A stretch of 64,000 nucleotides of DNA from Streptomyces griseus subsp. griseus. GTDB taxonomy: Bacteria > Actinomycetota > Actinomycetes > Streptomycetales > Streptomycetaceae. Under the pieces are notes generated by a model. That model had not been told where the DNA came from, ran no database searches, and saw only the letters and a program-made list of their open reading frames with translations. Position numbers and translations under genes: made by a program. The stretch covers positions 248,001 to 312,000 of the forward strand of contig NZ_JOJE01000005.1 in the NCBI RefSeq assembly GCF_000720255.1, in the 5' to 3' direction. Of this stretch, positions 24,427-32,406 are shown in pieces; position 1 is the stretch's first letter, and the number at the start of each line of letters is the position of its first letter.

Positions 24427-25413
24427 GTGCGGATCCTGGTCACGGGGGGCGCGGGATTCATCGGCTCCCACTATGTGCGCCGACTGCTGGACGGACGCCG
24501 TTCAGAATATGCGAGCGTCGATATCACGGTGGTCGACAAGCTGACGTACGCGGGGCACCTGGACCGGCTGCCCCTCGATGATCCGCGGCTGACGTTCATC
24601 CGCGGCGACATATGCGACCGGGATCTCCTCATGGATGTGCTTCCCGGTCACGATGCGGTCGTGCACTTCGCCGCCGAATCACATGTCGATCGGTCCATCG
24701 AGAATTCAGAGCAATTCATCCGGACGAACGTTCTCGGCACCCAGAACCTGCTCGAGTGCTGCCTGGCGACTTCAGTGTCCCGATTCATTCACGTCTCGAC
24801 GGACGAGGTGTACGGCTCCATTGAGAACGGTTCCTGGACCGAGGAACACCCACTGGAACCCAATTCGCCTTATGCGGCGTCGAAAGCGGCCAGTGATCTG
24901 CTTGTCCGAGCCTTCCATCGCACTCACGGATTGTGGACCAGCACGACTCGCTGCTCCAACAACTATGGCCCTTTCCAGTACCCCGAGAAGGTGATTCCGC
25001 TCTTTGTGACCCGGCTTCTGGACGGGGCCGACGTACCCCTGTACGGAGATGGCCTGCATGTCCGCGAATGGCTCCATGTCGATGACCACTGCCGGGCGAT
25101 CCAGCTCGTCCTGGAGTCCGGTCGCCCCGGCGCCGTCTACAACATCGACGGCGGTACGGAACTCACGAACCGGGAGCTGACCTCGCTGCTCCTCGAGGCG
25201 TGCGACGCGGACTGGGAGCGGGTGCGCCATGTCGCCGACCGCAAGGGCCACGACCGCCGCTACTCGCTGGACGCCGGGCGGCTCCGCACCGAGCTCGGCT
25301 ACCGGCCGCAGGTCCCCTTCACGGAGGGGCTCCGCGAAACCGTGCGCTGGTACCGGGAGCACCGCGCATGGTGGGAGTCACTCGAAGCGGGCCTCGTACC
25401 GAGGAAGCAGTGA
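24427..25413 (+). CDS. TDP-glucose 4,6-dehydratase
   Basis: Converts TDP-glucose to TDP-4-keto-6-deoxyglucose, the common precursor of every sugar made by this cluster (RmlB-type). From the GTG at 24427 it has 328 residues: Rossmann motif GGAGFIG at 7-13, catalytic T125-D126-E127 in STDEVYG, and Y149/K153 in YAASK. SNNYGPFQYPEKVIPLF is the conserved substrate-binding segment. It follows the cyclase gene by 17 bases in one operon. Codon use in the 5' half has more A/T-ending codons than neighbours, as in the thymidylyltransferase gene at 7458. It is the last intact gene of the cluster. Confidence 0.95.
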   Translation: MRILVTGGAGFIGSHYVRRLLDGRRSEYASVDITVVDKLTYAGHLDRLPLDDPRLTFIRGDICDRDLLMDVLPGHDAVVHFAAESHVDRSIENSEQFIRTNVLGTQNLLECCLATSVSRFIHVSTDEVYGSIENGSWTEEHPLEPNSPYAASKAASDLLVRAFHRTHGLWTSTTRCSNNYGPFQYPEKVIPLFVTRLLDGADVPLYGDGLHVREWLHVDDHCRAIQLVLESGRPGAVYNIDGGTELTNRELTSLLLEACDADWERVRHVADRKGHDRRYSLDAGRLRTELGYRPQVPFTEGLRETVRWYREHRAWWESLEAGLVPRKQ

Positions 25414-25447
25414 TGCCCGAGGGCGCCGCAGCCGCGGACCGGCGCGC

Positions 25448-25570
25448 GCCGAGCAGGAGGTGCGGGCGGCCGTCCGGCGGCACCTGTCGTCGACGTACAT
25501 CGTGTGCGGCGAGGACCGTGCCTTCGCACCGGACGGCGCGATGACGGTGGCCCCGCCCCGAGCGGGCCCA
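25448..25570 (+). pseudogene. Remnant of an alpha/beta-hydrolase gene at the cluster border
   Basis: In one frame the sequence reads like the tail of an EstC-type alpha/beta-hydrolase: EVRAAVRRHLSSTYIVCGED followed by RAFAPDGAMTVA. The STYIVC-xEDRA core is a known conserved segment before the catalytic histidine in that family. No start, nucleophile region or catalytic histidine is present, and the frame enters unrelated sequence after about base 25570. It is best explained as a decayed hydrolase or methylesterase gene cut when the cluster and the hemE region were joined. The fragment is short, so family assignment is tentative. Confidence 0.45.
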
Positions 25571-25634
25571 CCGTCGTCACCACCGGGGAGCAGGCAGGCT
25601 GCGGACGAACCGAGGGCCCGGGTGCGGGCCGCCC

Positions 25635-26702
25635 CTACCGGGCCGTGCGCGCGTGCACGTACTCCACGAGGCGGGTCAGCGCGTCCGGGTCGGTGGACGG
25701 CATGACGCCGTGGCCGAGGTTGAAGACGTGGCCCTCCAGACCGGCGGCGGAGTCGAGGACCTCGCGGGTCTTGGCCTCGACGGCGTCCGTGCCGGCGAAC
25801 AGGACGGTCGGGTCGAGGTTGCCCTGGAGCGCCTTGCCCGGGCCGACGCGGCGGGCGGCCTCGTCGAGCGGGACGCGCCAGTCGACGCCGACGACATCCG
25901 CGCCGGCCTCGCCCATCAGGCCCAGCAGCTCGCCGGTGCCGACGCCGAAGTGGATGCGCGGGACGCCGTAGGACTCGACCGCGCGAAAGACCTTCGCGGA
26001 GGCGGGCAGTACCGAGCGCCGGTAGTCCGCCGGGGCCAGCGCGCCGGCCCAGGAGTCGAAGAGCTGGACGGCGGAGGCGCCCGCCTCGATCTGGACCTTC
26101 AGGAACGCGGCCGTGATGTCGGCGAGGCGGTCGAGCAGGTCGGCCCACAGCTCGGGGTCGCCGTACATCATCGCCTTGGCGTTCTCGTACGTGCGCGACG
26201 GGCCGCCCTCGACGAGGTAGCTCGCGAGGGTGAAGGGCGCTCCGGCGAAGCCGATGAGCGGGGTGGCGCCGAGCTCGCGGGTGAGCAGGCCGATCGCCTC
26301 GGTGACGTAGGAGACGTCCTCGGGGGTCAGGTCGCGCAGCTGGGCGAGGTCGGCGCGGGTGCGGATCGGGTGCTCGACGACCGGGCCGACGCCGGGCTTG
26401 ATGTCGAGGTCGATGCCGATGGCCTTGAGCGGGACGACGATGTCGCTGTAGTAGATCGCCGCGTCCACGTTGTGCCGGCGCACCGGCTGCAGCGTGATCT
26501 CGGTGACCAGCTCGGGCCGCTCGCAGGACTCGAGCATCGGGATGCCCTCGCGTACCTTGCGGTACTCCGGCAGCGAGCGCCCGGCCTGACGCATGAACCA
26601 CACGGGCGTGTGCGGCACGGGCTCGCGCCTGCACGCCTTCAGGAAGGGGCTGTCGTACGTCGCTGTCGGCTGCCGGCCCGCGGGGCCCTCGTTCACGCTC
26701 AC
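25635..26702 (-). CDS. hemE: Uroporphyrinogen decarboxylase
   Basis: Haem biosynthesis enzyme decarboxylating the four acetate side chains of uroporphyrinogen III; 355 residues, cytosolic. Signature regions are [16 protein letters not shown] near residue 35, [15 protein letters not shown] [32 protein letters not shown], the catalytic aspartate region in YSDI, and [14 protein letters not shown] near the C-terminus. The start is a GTG at 26702 (or 26696). It is divergent from the DUF3000 gene. As a conserved core gene it marks the point where the secondary-metabolite cluster ends. Confidence 0.97.
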   Translation of the reverse strand: MSVNEGPAGRQPTATYDSPFLKACRREPVPHTPVWFMRQAGRSLPEYRKVREGIPMLESCERPELVTEITLQPVRRHNVDAAIYYSDIVVPLKAIGIDLDIKPGVGPVVEHPIRTRADLAQLRDLTPEDVSYVTEAIGLLTRELGATPLIGFAGAPFTLASYLVEGGPSRTYENAKAMMYGDPELWADLLDRLADITAAFLKVQIEAGASAVQLFDSWAGALAPADYRRSVLPASAKVFRAVESYGVPRIHFGVGTGELLGLMGEAGADVVGVDWRVPLDEAARRVGPGKALQGNLDPTVLFAGTDAVEAKTREVLDSAAGLEGHVFNLGHGVMPSTDPDALTRLVEYVHARTAR

Positions 26703-26809
26703 GACGGCAAGTCTCGCACGGCCCGAAAGCCGACGCGGCTGCGGGCAGGTGGGGCCGCAGGGGGTGTCCCTCCCTGCGCTCGGGCCCTGTTCCCCTTACT
26801 CTTCCCCGC

Positions 26810-27487
26810 ATGGCTGCGGCTCAGGGACGACTGTCGGACGGCGCTGGCGGAATGGACGACGCGAAGGACACCGGGGAGGGGGAGCGGGATGCGGGCGACG
26901 CGGCTTCGCCGCCGTTCCGGGCCGCCGTGGAGTCGCTGAGGGCGGCGCGGCTGCGGCCGCAGATCGAGGTCGAGGCGACTCCGGCCCCGCAGCGGCTCGC
27001 GCCGTTCGCGCACGCGCTGGAGGCCACGGTCGTCGACGGCGACCAGGACCTGGCCGACGGCCGGCTGGTGCTGCTGCACGACCCGGCCGGGCACGAGGCC
27101 TGGCGGGGCACCTTCCGGCTGGTGACCCTGGTGCGCGCGGAGCTGGAGCCCGAGATGGCCGCCGACCCGCTGCTGCCCGACGTGTGCTGGTCCTGGCTGA
27201 CCGGTGCGCTCCAGGCGCGCGGCATGGCCTACGGCGAGCCCAGCGGCACCGTCACGCGCGCGAGCTCGCACTACTTCGGCGGGCTGGCGGAGCGTGGGGC
27301 CAACTCGCAGATCGAGATCCGTGCCTCCTGGACGCCCCGGGAGGGGCTGGGCGGGGTCCCGGACACGGCGGCCCATCTCTCCGCGTGGTGCGATCTGCTG
27401 GCCCAGGTCGCCGGTCTGCCACCGGCCGGCCCCGGCGACGCCTCGGTGGTGAGCCTGCCGCAACGGCGGGGGCCCCAGTCACGCTGA
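26810..27487 (+). CDS. DUF3000 domain protein
   Basis: A 225-residue actinobacterial protein of unknown function belonging to the DUF3000 family. The conserved core begins at PPFRAAVESLRAARLRPQIE (about residue 35) and includes QRLAPFAHALEATV, GRLVLLHDPAGHEAWRGTFR, CWSWLTGAL and SHYFGGLAERGANSQIEIRA. The first 30 residues are poorly conserved and probably flexible. No signal peptide or membrane segment is present. The ATG at 26810 lacks a Shine-Dalgarno site; a TACTCT -10-like element (26797-26802) suggests a leaderless mRNA. Its position beside hemE is conserved in Streptomyces as far as I know. A clear terminator follows. Confidence 0.85.
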   Translation: MAAAQGRLSDGAGGMDDAKDTGEGERDAGDAASPPFRAAVESLRAARLRPQIEVEATPAPQRLAPFAHALEATVVDGDQDLADGRLVLLHDPAGHEAWRGTFRLVTLVRAELEPEMAADPLLPDVCWSWLTGALQARGMAYGEPSGTVTRASSHYFGGLAERGANSQIEIRASWTPREGLGGVPDTAAHLSAWCDLLAQVAGLPPAGPGDASVVSLPQRRGPQSR

Positions 27488-27507
27488 CCGTCCGAACCGC
27501 CCCTGTC

Positions 27508-27541
27508 GCGCCCGGCGCTCCTCGCGCCGGGCGCTTCTTTG
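27508..27541 (+). terminator. Hairpin terminator after the DUF3000 gene
   Basis: A perfect 11-bp stem (arms 27508-27518 and 27524-27534) with loop TCCTC is followed by TTCTTT, a good intrinsic terminator. The rest of the 354-bp gap to 27842 holds AT-richer promoter-like DNA (27640-27745) but no gene that I can recognise. Confidence 0.8.
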
Positions 27542-27841
27542 TGCGCCGAACTCCTGACGGACCATCCGACGATCACCCCATTGAGGGCCTTCCGGGTGTC
27601 CCGTTGACCATCTCTTTGTCGATACGGCCACTTTCCGAACCCCAACAGGACCCGACCGAACCGACTCGATCTTCGGATGATCGATCGCGTGTCCGAATTG
27701 CACGGATTGTTACTCACCAGATCGTGATCATTCTCTAAAGGCGGAGGGGGTTGCTGCCGAAGACGACTGTGACCTTGAAAGCACGGTTCGTCCCGGCTTC
27801 ATCCCCAGCAGCCGGCCCCGTCCCTCACCCCAGGAGGCCTG

Positions 27842-28504
27842 GTGTCCGTTCTCCTCGAGCAACCCGCAAGCCTGGTCGCCTACCGCCCGAACAAGCCGAC
27901 CGCCATGGTGGTCGTGGCCGACCCGCGCGTTCGATCCACCGTCACCCGTCATCTCTGGGCGCTCGGTGTGCGCGATGTCATCGAGGCCTCGTCCGTCGCG
28001 GAGGCTCGTCCCCGCATCGGCAACCCCCGCGACATCTGTGTCGCCGACGTCCACCTGCCCGACGGCTCAGGTCTGACCCTGCTGTCGGAGACCCGCGCCG
28101 CGGGCTGGCCCAACGGGCTGGCCCTCTCCGCCGCCGACGACATCGGCGCCGTACGCAACGCCCTCGCGGGCGGGGTCAAGGGCTATGTGGTCACCGGCAC
28201 CCGCACCAACCTCGGGCTCCCCACCCGACCCGGTGCCGCCCCCATCGGCGCGGCCGCCGCCCGCCTCCACCGCCGCCCCCCGGGTGCCCCGAGCCACCCG
28301 GGCGGCTACCGCGAGCTGTCCGGCCGCGAGGTGGAGGTGCTGCGGCTCGTCGCCGAGGGCCAGTCCAACAAGGCGATCGGCGTCTCGATGGGCCTGTCCG
28401 CACTGACCGTCAAGAGCCACCTCGCCCGCATCGCCCGCAAACTCGGCACGGGCGACCGGGCCGGGATGGTCGCGGTCGCCCTGCGGACCGGCATCATCCA
28501 CTGA
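27842..28504 (+). CDS. Orphan LuxR-family response regulator (NarL/FixJ type)
   Basis: A 220-residue DNA-binding regulator. A receiver domain occupies residues 21-120, with phosphoacceptor D69 in CVADVHLPDGSG and conserved lysine in GGVKGYV, but the usual acidic pair is reduced to one aspartate (D27 in VADPRV), so phosphorylation may be weak or absent. The C-terminal LuxR helix-turn-helix begins at YRELSGREVEVLRLVAEGQS and includes IGVSMGLSALTVKSHLARIA. The linker contains a proline-rich stretch. The start is a GTG at 27842 preceded by AGGAGG. No histidine kinase gene is adjacent, so its signal and targets are unknown. Confidence 0.88.
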   Translation: MSVLLEQPASLVAYRPNKPTAMVVVADPRVRSTVTRHLWALGVRDVIEASSVAEARPRIGNPRDICVADVHLPDGSGLTLLSETRAAGWPNGLALSAADDIGAVRNALAGGVKGYVVTGTRTNLGLPTRPGAAPIGAAAARLHRRPPGAPSHPGGYRELSGREVEVLRLVAEGQSNKAIGVSMGLSALTVKSHLARIARKLGTGDRAGMVAVALRTGIIH

Positions 28505-28544
28505 CCCCCACCCCTGCCCCTCCCCTCTCCCCTCCCTCTCCGTC

Positions 28545-28599
28545 CGATTCCCTGCGCGTCTTTTCGTTTCCCTGCGCGTACCTTCGATTCCCTGCAGTT
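28545..28599. repeat. Three 15-bp direct repeats at a 20-bp period
   Basis: CGATTCCCTGCGCGT (28545), CGTTTCCCTGCGCGT (28565) and CGATTCCCTGCAGTT (28585) lie between the convergent response regulator and ATP-grasp genes. The period of exactly 20 bp is about two helical turns. Function is unknown; a pyrimidine-rich tract (28505-28540) precedes them. Confidence 0.7.
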
Positions 28600-28668
28600 G
28601 TTCACCGACGTGACCGGGGCCGACAGCCACGCCCCGCCCGCGTCACCCCCTGACGATGAACCATCTGC

Positions 28669-29943
28669 TCACCGACCCGACCGGTTCACCACCACCTTGA
28701 CGCCCGTCGACGGAACGTTCCGTCGGCGGGCGCAGGAGCGCCATGAGTCGGCGGTGACACGGGCGAAGTGGCGCGTCACCGTGCCGCCGAAACGCACCGC
28801 CTCGGCCACGGCGGGCATCGGATCGTCCCGGCTCAGCCATGCCCGCTCCGTGCCCCGCCGAGGCAGCAGCGCCTGTGGCAGCCGGTGCTCGCGCCGGGCC
28901 GTGGCGGCGGCCGAGAGCACATCGAGCTGACCGACCACGAACATCCGGCCGTAGCGCTGCGGCGCGTCGGGTATCGGCTGGCCCGTGAGGTCCAGGTACA
29001 TCGCACGGAGCACGTCGACTCCGTGCCAGGTCTCGAACAGCCGGAACTGGGCCCCGATCCGGGGGTTGAAGTCGACGAGTTTGTAGCGGCCGTCCCGTCG
29101 GTCGAAACGCCAGCCGAGATCCGCCACCCCGCTGTAGCCGATCCGCCGGCACAGCTCACCGGCAAGCTCGGCGAGTTCGGGGTTCGGGCGGCTCCAGGCC
29201 CGGGTGGTGGCTCCGCTGTACGGCGGCCAGGAGCGGACCTCGTAGCCGGTGAACACCGCTTGGGGGACACCTCCGGCGCCGCAGTAGAGGTGGGTGATCC
29301 AGTCCTCGGCGACGTCGTCGGGGATGTACTCCTGCGCCAGCACGGCGGGGGCGCGGACGGATCCCAGGAGGTCGAGCAGTTCTCCCTCGTCGTGGACCAC
29401 GGTGGTGTGGGTCACGACCGGGGCCCGCAGCCGCGTGAACGCCTCCCGGTTCTTCAGGACGATCGGGTACCCCCAGCGGCGTCCCAGCCGGACGAGCTCG
29501 ACACGGTCGGCGGGTGCGCGGGACCGCGGGGTGGCCACGCCGTGCTCGGCGCAGATCCGGTCCAGGGCCTCCTTGCTGGCCAGCACGCGGGGCAGCATGG
29601 GAGGTACCTCGGGCAGCAGGAACCACTTCGCGAGGCGTTCGGAGTGCTCGGCGAGCAGGATGGCGGCCTCGTCGTCCGCGGCGACGGCCACCGTCCTGCG
29701 GCCGATCGTGCGGCCGAACTCCAGCAGCGTCGGCACGAACTCCCGTGGCTCCACCAGCCCCCTCGCCGGCATGGCGAACCCGCCCGCCAGGTGACGGGAG
29801 ACAGCGGTGGGGGCGAAGTGGTCCTCGACCATGGCGTAGACGGGCACCCCTGCCCTGCCCAGAGTGCGCAGGGCGCCCAGATTGCCGTGTTGCTGCGGGC
29901 AGTGGACCGCGTTCACCAGCAGCGCGGGCACATCGTGATCCAT
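28669..29943 (-). CDS. ATP-grasp domain protein, probable carboxylate-amine/thiol ligase
   Basis: A 424-residue ATP-grasp enzyme. N-terminal residues 1-120 form the preATP-grasp Rossmann-like part (ALLVNAVHCPQQHGNLGALR; VAVAADDEAAILLAEH). The ATP-binding region follows: WGYPIVLKNREAFTRLRAPV, LAQEYIPDDVAEDWITHLYC, and the metal-binding segment KLVDFNPRIGAQFRLFE. Such proteins couple an acid to an amine with ATP; no substrate can be named, as there is no partner gene for a peptide or siderophore. GGGAG precedes the ATG. Upstream are two direct repeats overlapping a -10-like element, suggesting regulated expression. It looks like an insertion relative to the otherwise conserved hemE to fadB block. 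Confidence 0.82.
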   Translation of the reverse strand: MDHDVPALLVNAVHCPQQHGNLGALRTLGRAGVPVYAMVEDHFAPTAVSRHLAGGFAMPARGLVEPREFVPTLLEFGRTIGRRTVAVAADDEAAILLAEHSERLAKWFLLPEVPPMLPRVLASKEALDRICAEHGVATPRSRAPADRVELVRLGRRWGYPIVLKNREAFTRLRAPVVTHTTVVHDEGELLDLLGSVRAPAVLAQEYIPDDVAEDWITHLYCGAGGVPQAVFTGYEVRSWPPYSGATTRAWSRPNPELAELAGELCRRIGYSGVADLGWRFDRRDGRYKLVDFNPRIGAQFRLFETWHGVDVLRAMYLDLTGQPIPDAPQRYGRMFVVGQLDVLSAAATARREHRLPQALLPRRGTERAWLSRDDPMPAVAEAVRFGGTVTRHFARVTADSWRSCARRRNVPSTGVKVVVNRSGR

Positions 29944-29968
29944 GATGGCTCCCGTTCGTCACCGCCCG

Positions 29969-29999
29969 CACGTTTACGTCGTATACATACACGTTTACG
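29969..29999 (-). promoter_or_regulatory. 21-bp-spaced direct repeats overlapping the ATP-grasp promoter
   Basis: CACGTTTACG occurs at 29969-29978 and 29990-29999, a 21-bp period, with GTATAC between. On the minus strand a TATGTA/TATACG -10-like stretch lies between the repeats, 20-40 bp before the ATP-grasp start. This resembles an operator for a repressor or activator of that gene. Confidence 0.45.
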
Positions 30000-30167
30000 C
30001 CGTTTCGTTCGCAAGTCAAGAGCAAAGGAATGAACCAGGCATCCCAGGCGGAGTGCACGCCGATCGGTGGCACCACGCGCACCTCCGGCCGCTCGTTTGC
30101 GCAGGTCACTCACAGCTCGGCTGAAAGCGCAGGTCAACAGCTCGTCTCGGACGGATACCCTTGACAG

Positions 30168-31469
30168 GTGACCGACGCCCAAGACACCGCAGCAGACAGT
30201 TCACTGCGAACCACCGGAGGCGCCCCTCCGGACGACGGCGGATCTACTGCTACGGGGGCGCCGATTCCCGATCCGATCCCCTTGCTGGAGCCCCGCGAGG
30301 GCATTCCGCCGGTGGTCGCCGACGAGGCCGCGCTCGCCGAGGTGATCGCCGCCTTCGCCGCCGGCTCCGGCCCCGTCGCCGTCGACGCCGAGCGCGCCTC
30401 CGGCTACCGCTACGGCCAGCGCGCCTACCTCGTCCAGCTGCGCCGCGAGAACGCGGGGACGGCACTGATCGACCCCGTGGCCTGTCCCGACCTGTCCGGC
30501 CTCGGCGAAGCTCTCGACGGCGTCGAATGGGTGCTGCACGCCGCCACCCAGGACCTGCCGTGCCTGCGCGAGATAGGCATGGTGCCCAACCAGCTGTTCG
30601 ACACCGAGCTGGCCGGACGCCTCGCCGGATTCCCCCGTGTCGGCCTCGGCGCGATGGTCGAGGGCGTCCTCGGCTTCGTCCTGGAGAAGGGGCACTCCGC
30701 CGTCGACTGGTCGACCCGGCCGCTGCCCGAACCCTGGCTGCGCTACGCCGCGCTCGACGTCGAGCTCCTCGTCGACCTGCGGGACGCGCTGGAGAAGGAG
30801 CTGGACCGGCAGGGCAAGCTGGAGTGGGCCCGGCAGGAGTTCGCCGCGATCGCGGCCGCGCCGCCCGCGGAGCCGCGCAAGGATCCCTGGCGGCGGACCT
30901 CCGGTATGCACAAGGTGCGCCGGCGCCGGCAGCTCGCGGTCGTGCGGGAGCTGTGGGAGGCGCGCGACCGGATCGCCCAGCGGCGGGACGTGTCGCCCGG
31001 CAAGGTGCTGTCCGACGCGGCGATCGTCGAGGCGGCGCTCGCGCTGCCGGCCAATGTGCACGCGCTGGCCGCGTTGAACGGGTTCGGGCACCGGACGGGC
31101 CGGCGGCAGCTGGAGCAGTGGCAGGCGGCCGTCGACCGGGCGAAGGCGTTGTCCGACGGTCAGCTGCCGCAGCCGGGGCAGCCGGTGACGGGGCCGCCGC
31201 CGCCGCGGGCGTGGGCGGACAAGGACCCTGAGGCGGCGGCGAGGCTGTCCGCTGCGCGGGCCGGGGTGTCGGGGTTGGCCGAGCGGTTGAACATGCCGCA
31301 GGAGAACCTGATCACGCCGGACACGGTGAGGCGGGTTTGCTGGGAGCCGCCGAAACTCGTTGACGCCGAGTCGGTGGGGGTTGCCCTTGCCGGGTACGGG
31401 GCTCGGGCCTGGCAGGTGGAGTTGGTGACGCCGGTGCTGGTGGAGGCGCTGTCCGCGAAGGGGGCCTAG
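30168..31469 (+). CDS. Ribonuclease D-like 3'-5' exonuclease with HRDC domain
   Basis: DEDDy-type exoribonuclease of 433 residues. The exonuclease domain spans about residues 45-230: VAVDAERASGYRYGQRAYLV holds the D and E residues, HAATQDLPCLREI the second D, and WLRYAALDVELLVDL the Y and last D. An HRDC nucleic-acid-binding domain follows (REARDRIAQRRDVSPGKVLSD-type segment, here WEARDRIAQRRDVSPGKVL). The C-terminal 120 residues are a proline- and alanine-rich extension common in actinobacterial relatives. The GTG at 30168 has no Shine-Dalgarno sequence but a GGATACC -10-like element just upstream, suggesting a leaderless mRNA. Likely role: stable RNA processing or decay. Confidence 0.92.
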   Translation: MTDAQDTAADSSLRTTGGAPPDDGGSTATGAPIPDPIPLLEPREGIPPVVADEAALAEVIAAFAAGSGPVAVDAERASGYRYGQRAYLVQLRRENAGTALIDPVACPDLSGLGEALDGVEWVLHAATQDLPCLREIGMVPNQLFDTELAGRLAGFPRVGLGAMVEGVLGFVLEKGHSAVDWSTRPLPEPWLRYAALDVELLVDLRDALEKELDRQGKLEWARQEFAAIAAAPPAEPRKDPWRRTSGMHKVRRRRQLAVVRELWEARDRIAQRRDVSPGKVLSDAAIVEAALALPANVHALAALNGFGHRTGRRQLEQWQAAVDRAKALSDGQLPQPGQPVTGPPPPRAWADKDPEAAARLSAARAGVSGLAERLNMPQENLITPDTVRRVCWEPPKLVDAESVGVALAGYGARAWQVELVTPVLVEALSAKGA

Positions 31470-31500
31470 CCGCCGTAGAGCGTTGTGTCGTACGGCGGCT
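31468..31500. terminator. Hairpin terminator between rnd-like gene and sugar transporter operon
   Basis: Perfect 10-bp inverted repeat, arms 31468-31477 and 31491-31500, with a 13-base loop, overlapping the TAG stop of the RNase D gene. It sits between convergent genes and could act in both directions. Confidence 0.65.
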
Positions 31501-31569
31501 GCGGGTTGGTCGTGGCTTGTCGCGCCCACGCGGCGGAGCCGCACATCGACAGAGCCCCGCGCCCCTGAA
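31498..31569. repeat. Dispersed Streptomyces intergenic repeat
   Basis: The block from GGCTGCGGGTTGGTCGTGGC through CACGCGGCGGAGCCGC to CCCCGCGCCCCTGAAG resembles a short palindromic sequence commonly found between Streptomyces genes. It contains a GCGGC/GCCGC hairpin. Recognition is from memory of many genomes; only one copy is in this window. Confidence 0.5.
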
Positions 31570-31575
31570 GGCAAC

Positions 31576-32406
31576 TCACCTGCTCGCACCCTTCATGAAG
31601 CCGTTGTACACGTACCTCTGGAGGCACAGGAAGACGATCAGAGTCGGCAGGATCACCAGGACCGCTCCCGCCGAGATCGTCTCCCAGTGGGCCGCGTAGG
31701 GGCCCTTGAAGCGGAAGAGGGACGTCGAGATCACGCCAAGGTCCTGGGAGGGCATGTAGAGGAAGGGGATGTAGAAGTCGTTGTAGACGGCTATCCCCTT
31801 CACGATCACGACCGTCGCGATCGCCGGTTTCAGGAGCGGGAAGATGACCTTCCGATAGATGGTGAAGGCGTTGGCGCCGTCGAGGCGGGCCGCCTCGTCC
31901 AGGGAGGTCGGGATCGAGCGGACGAACTGCAGGAAGATGTAGATCGAGACGATGTCCGTGCCCATGTAGAGGGCGATCGGGGCCCAGCGGGTGTCGAACA
32001 TGCCGAAGCTGTGGACGATCTGGAAGGTGGCCACCTGGGTGGTCACACCCGGGACCAGGGCGGCGACCAGGAAGAGGGCCAGCACCAGCTTCCGGAAGCG
32101 GAAGGTGAAGCGGTCGATGGCGTAGGCCGTCATCGAGCCGATGAGGACCGTGCCACCGATCGCGACGACGAGGATGAAGGCGGTGTTGCCGAACGCCGCG
32201 AGCATCCGGCCGTCCTGGAACGCGGTCACGTAGTTGTGGAAGTTGAGCAGGTCGTGCGGGAGCGTGAGCGCCCCGCCGCCCTTCGCCGTCTCCTCCGGGG
32301 TCTTCAGCGACGTCAGGAAGACGACGCCGAGCGGCAGCAGGACCACCAGCGACGCGAGGACCAGCGACAGGTACACGAGGGTGCGGGCAACGGCTCGGCG
32401 TGTCAT
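31576..32406 (-). CDS. CUT1 sugar ABC transporter permease (MalG-like)
   Basis: Inner membrane component, 276 residues, six predicted helices. The transporter signature loop is EAARLDGANAFTIYRKVIFP (EAA motif), through which it contacts the ATPase. It begins MTRRAVARTLVYLSLVLASL and ends with the typical C-terminal YVYNGFMKGASR. The ATG at 32406 overlaps the stop of the other permease gene (ATGA). It belongs to a binding protein-permease-permease operon divergent from a beta-mannosidase gene, so uptake of beta-mannosides or manno-oligosaccharides is inferred. No ATPase gene is present; in Streptomyces the shared ATPase MsiK usually energises such transporters. Confidence 0.93.
   Translation of the reverse strand: MTRRAVARTLVYLSLVLASLVVLLPLGVVFLTSLKTPEETAKGGGALTLPHDLLNFHNYVTAFQDGRMLAAFGNTAFILVVAIGGTVLIGSMTAYAIDRFTFRFRKLVLALFLVAALVPGVTTQVATFQIVHSFGMFDTRWAPIALYMGTDIVSIYIFLQFVRSIPTSLDEAARLDGANAFTIYRKVIFPLLKPAIATVVIVKGIAVYNDFYIPFLYMPSQDLGVISTSLFRFKGPYAAHWETISAGAVLVILPTLIVFLCLQRYVYNGFMKGASR

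Noticed and set aside
25200..25544. Short rightward open frame crossing the end of the 4,6-dehydratase gene
   Set aside because: Arg/Ser-rich out-of-frame translation with no ribosome site; the meaningful residue pattern in this region is in a different frame (hydrolase remnant).
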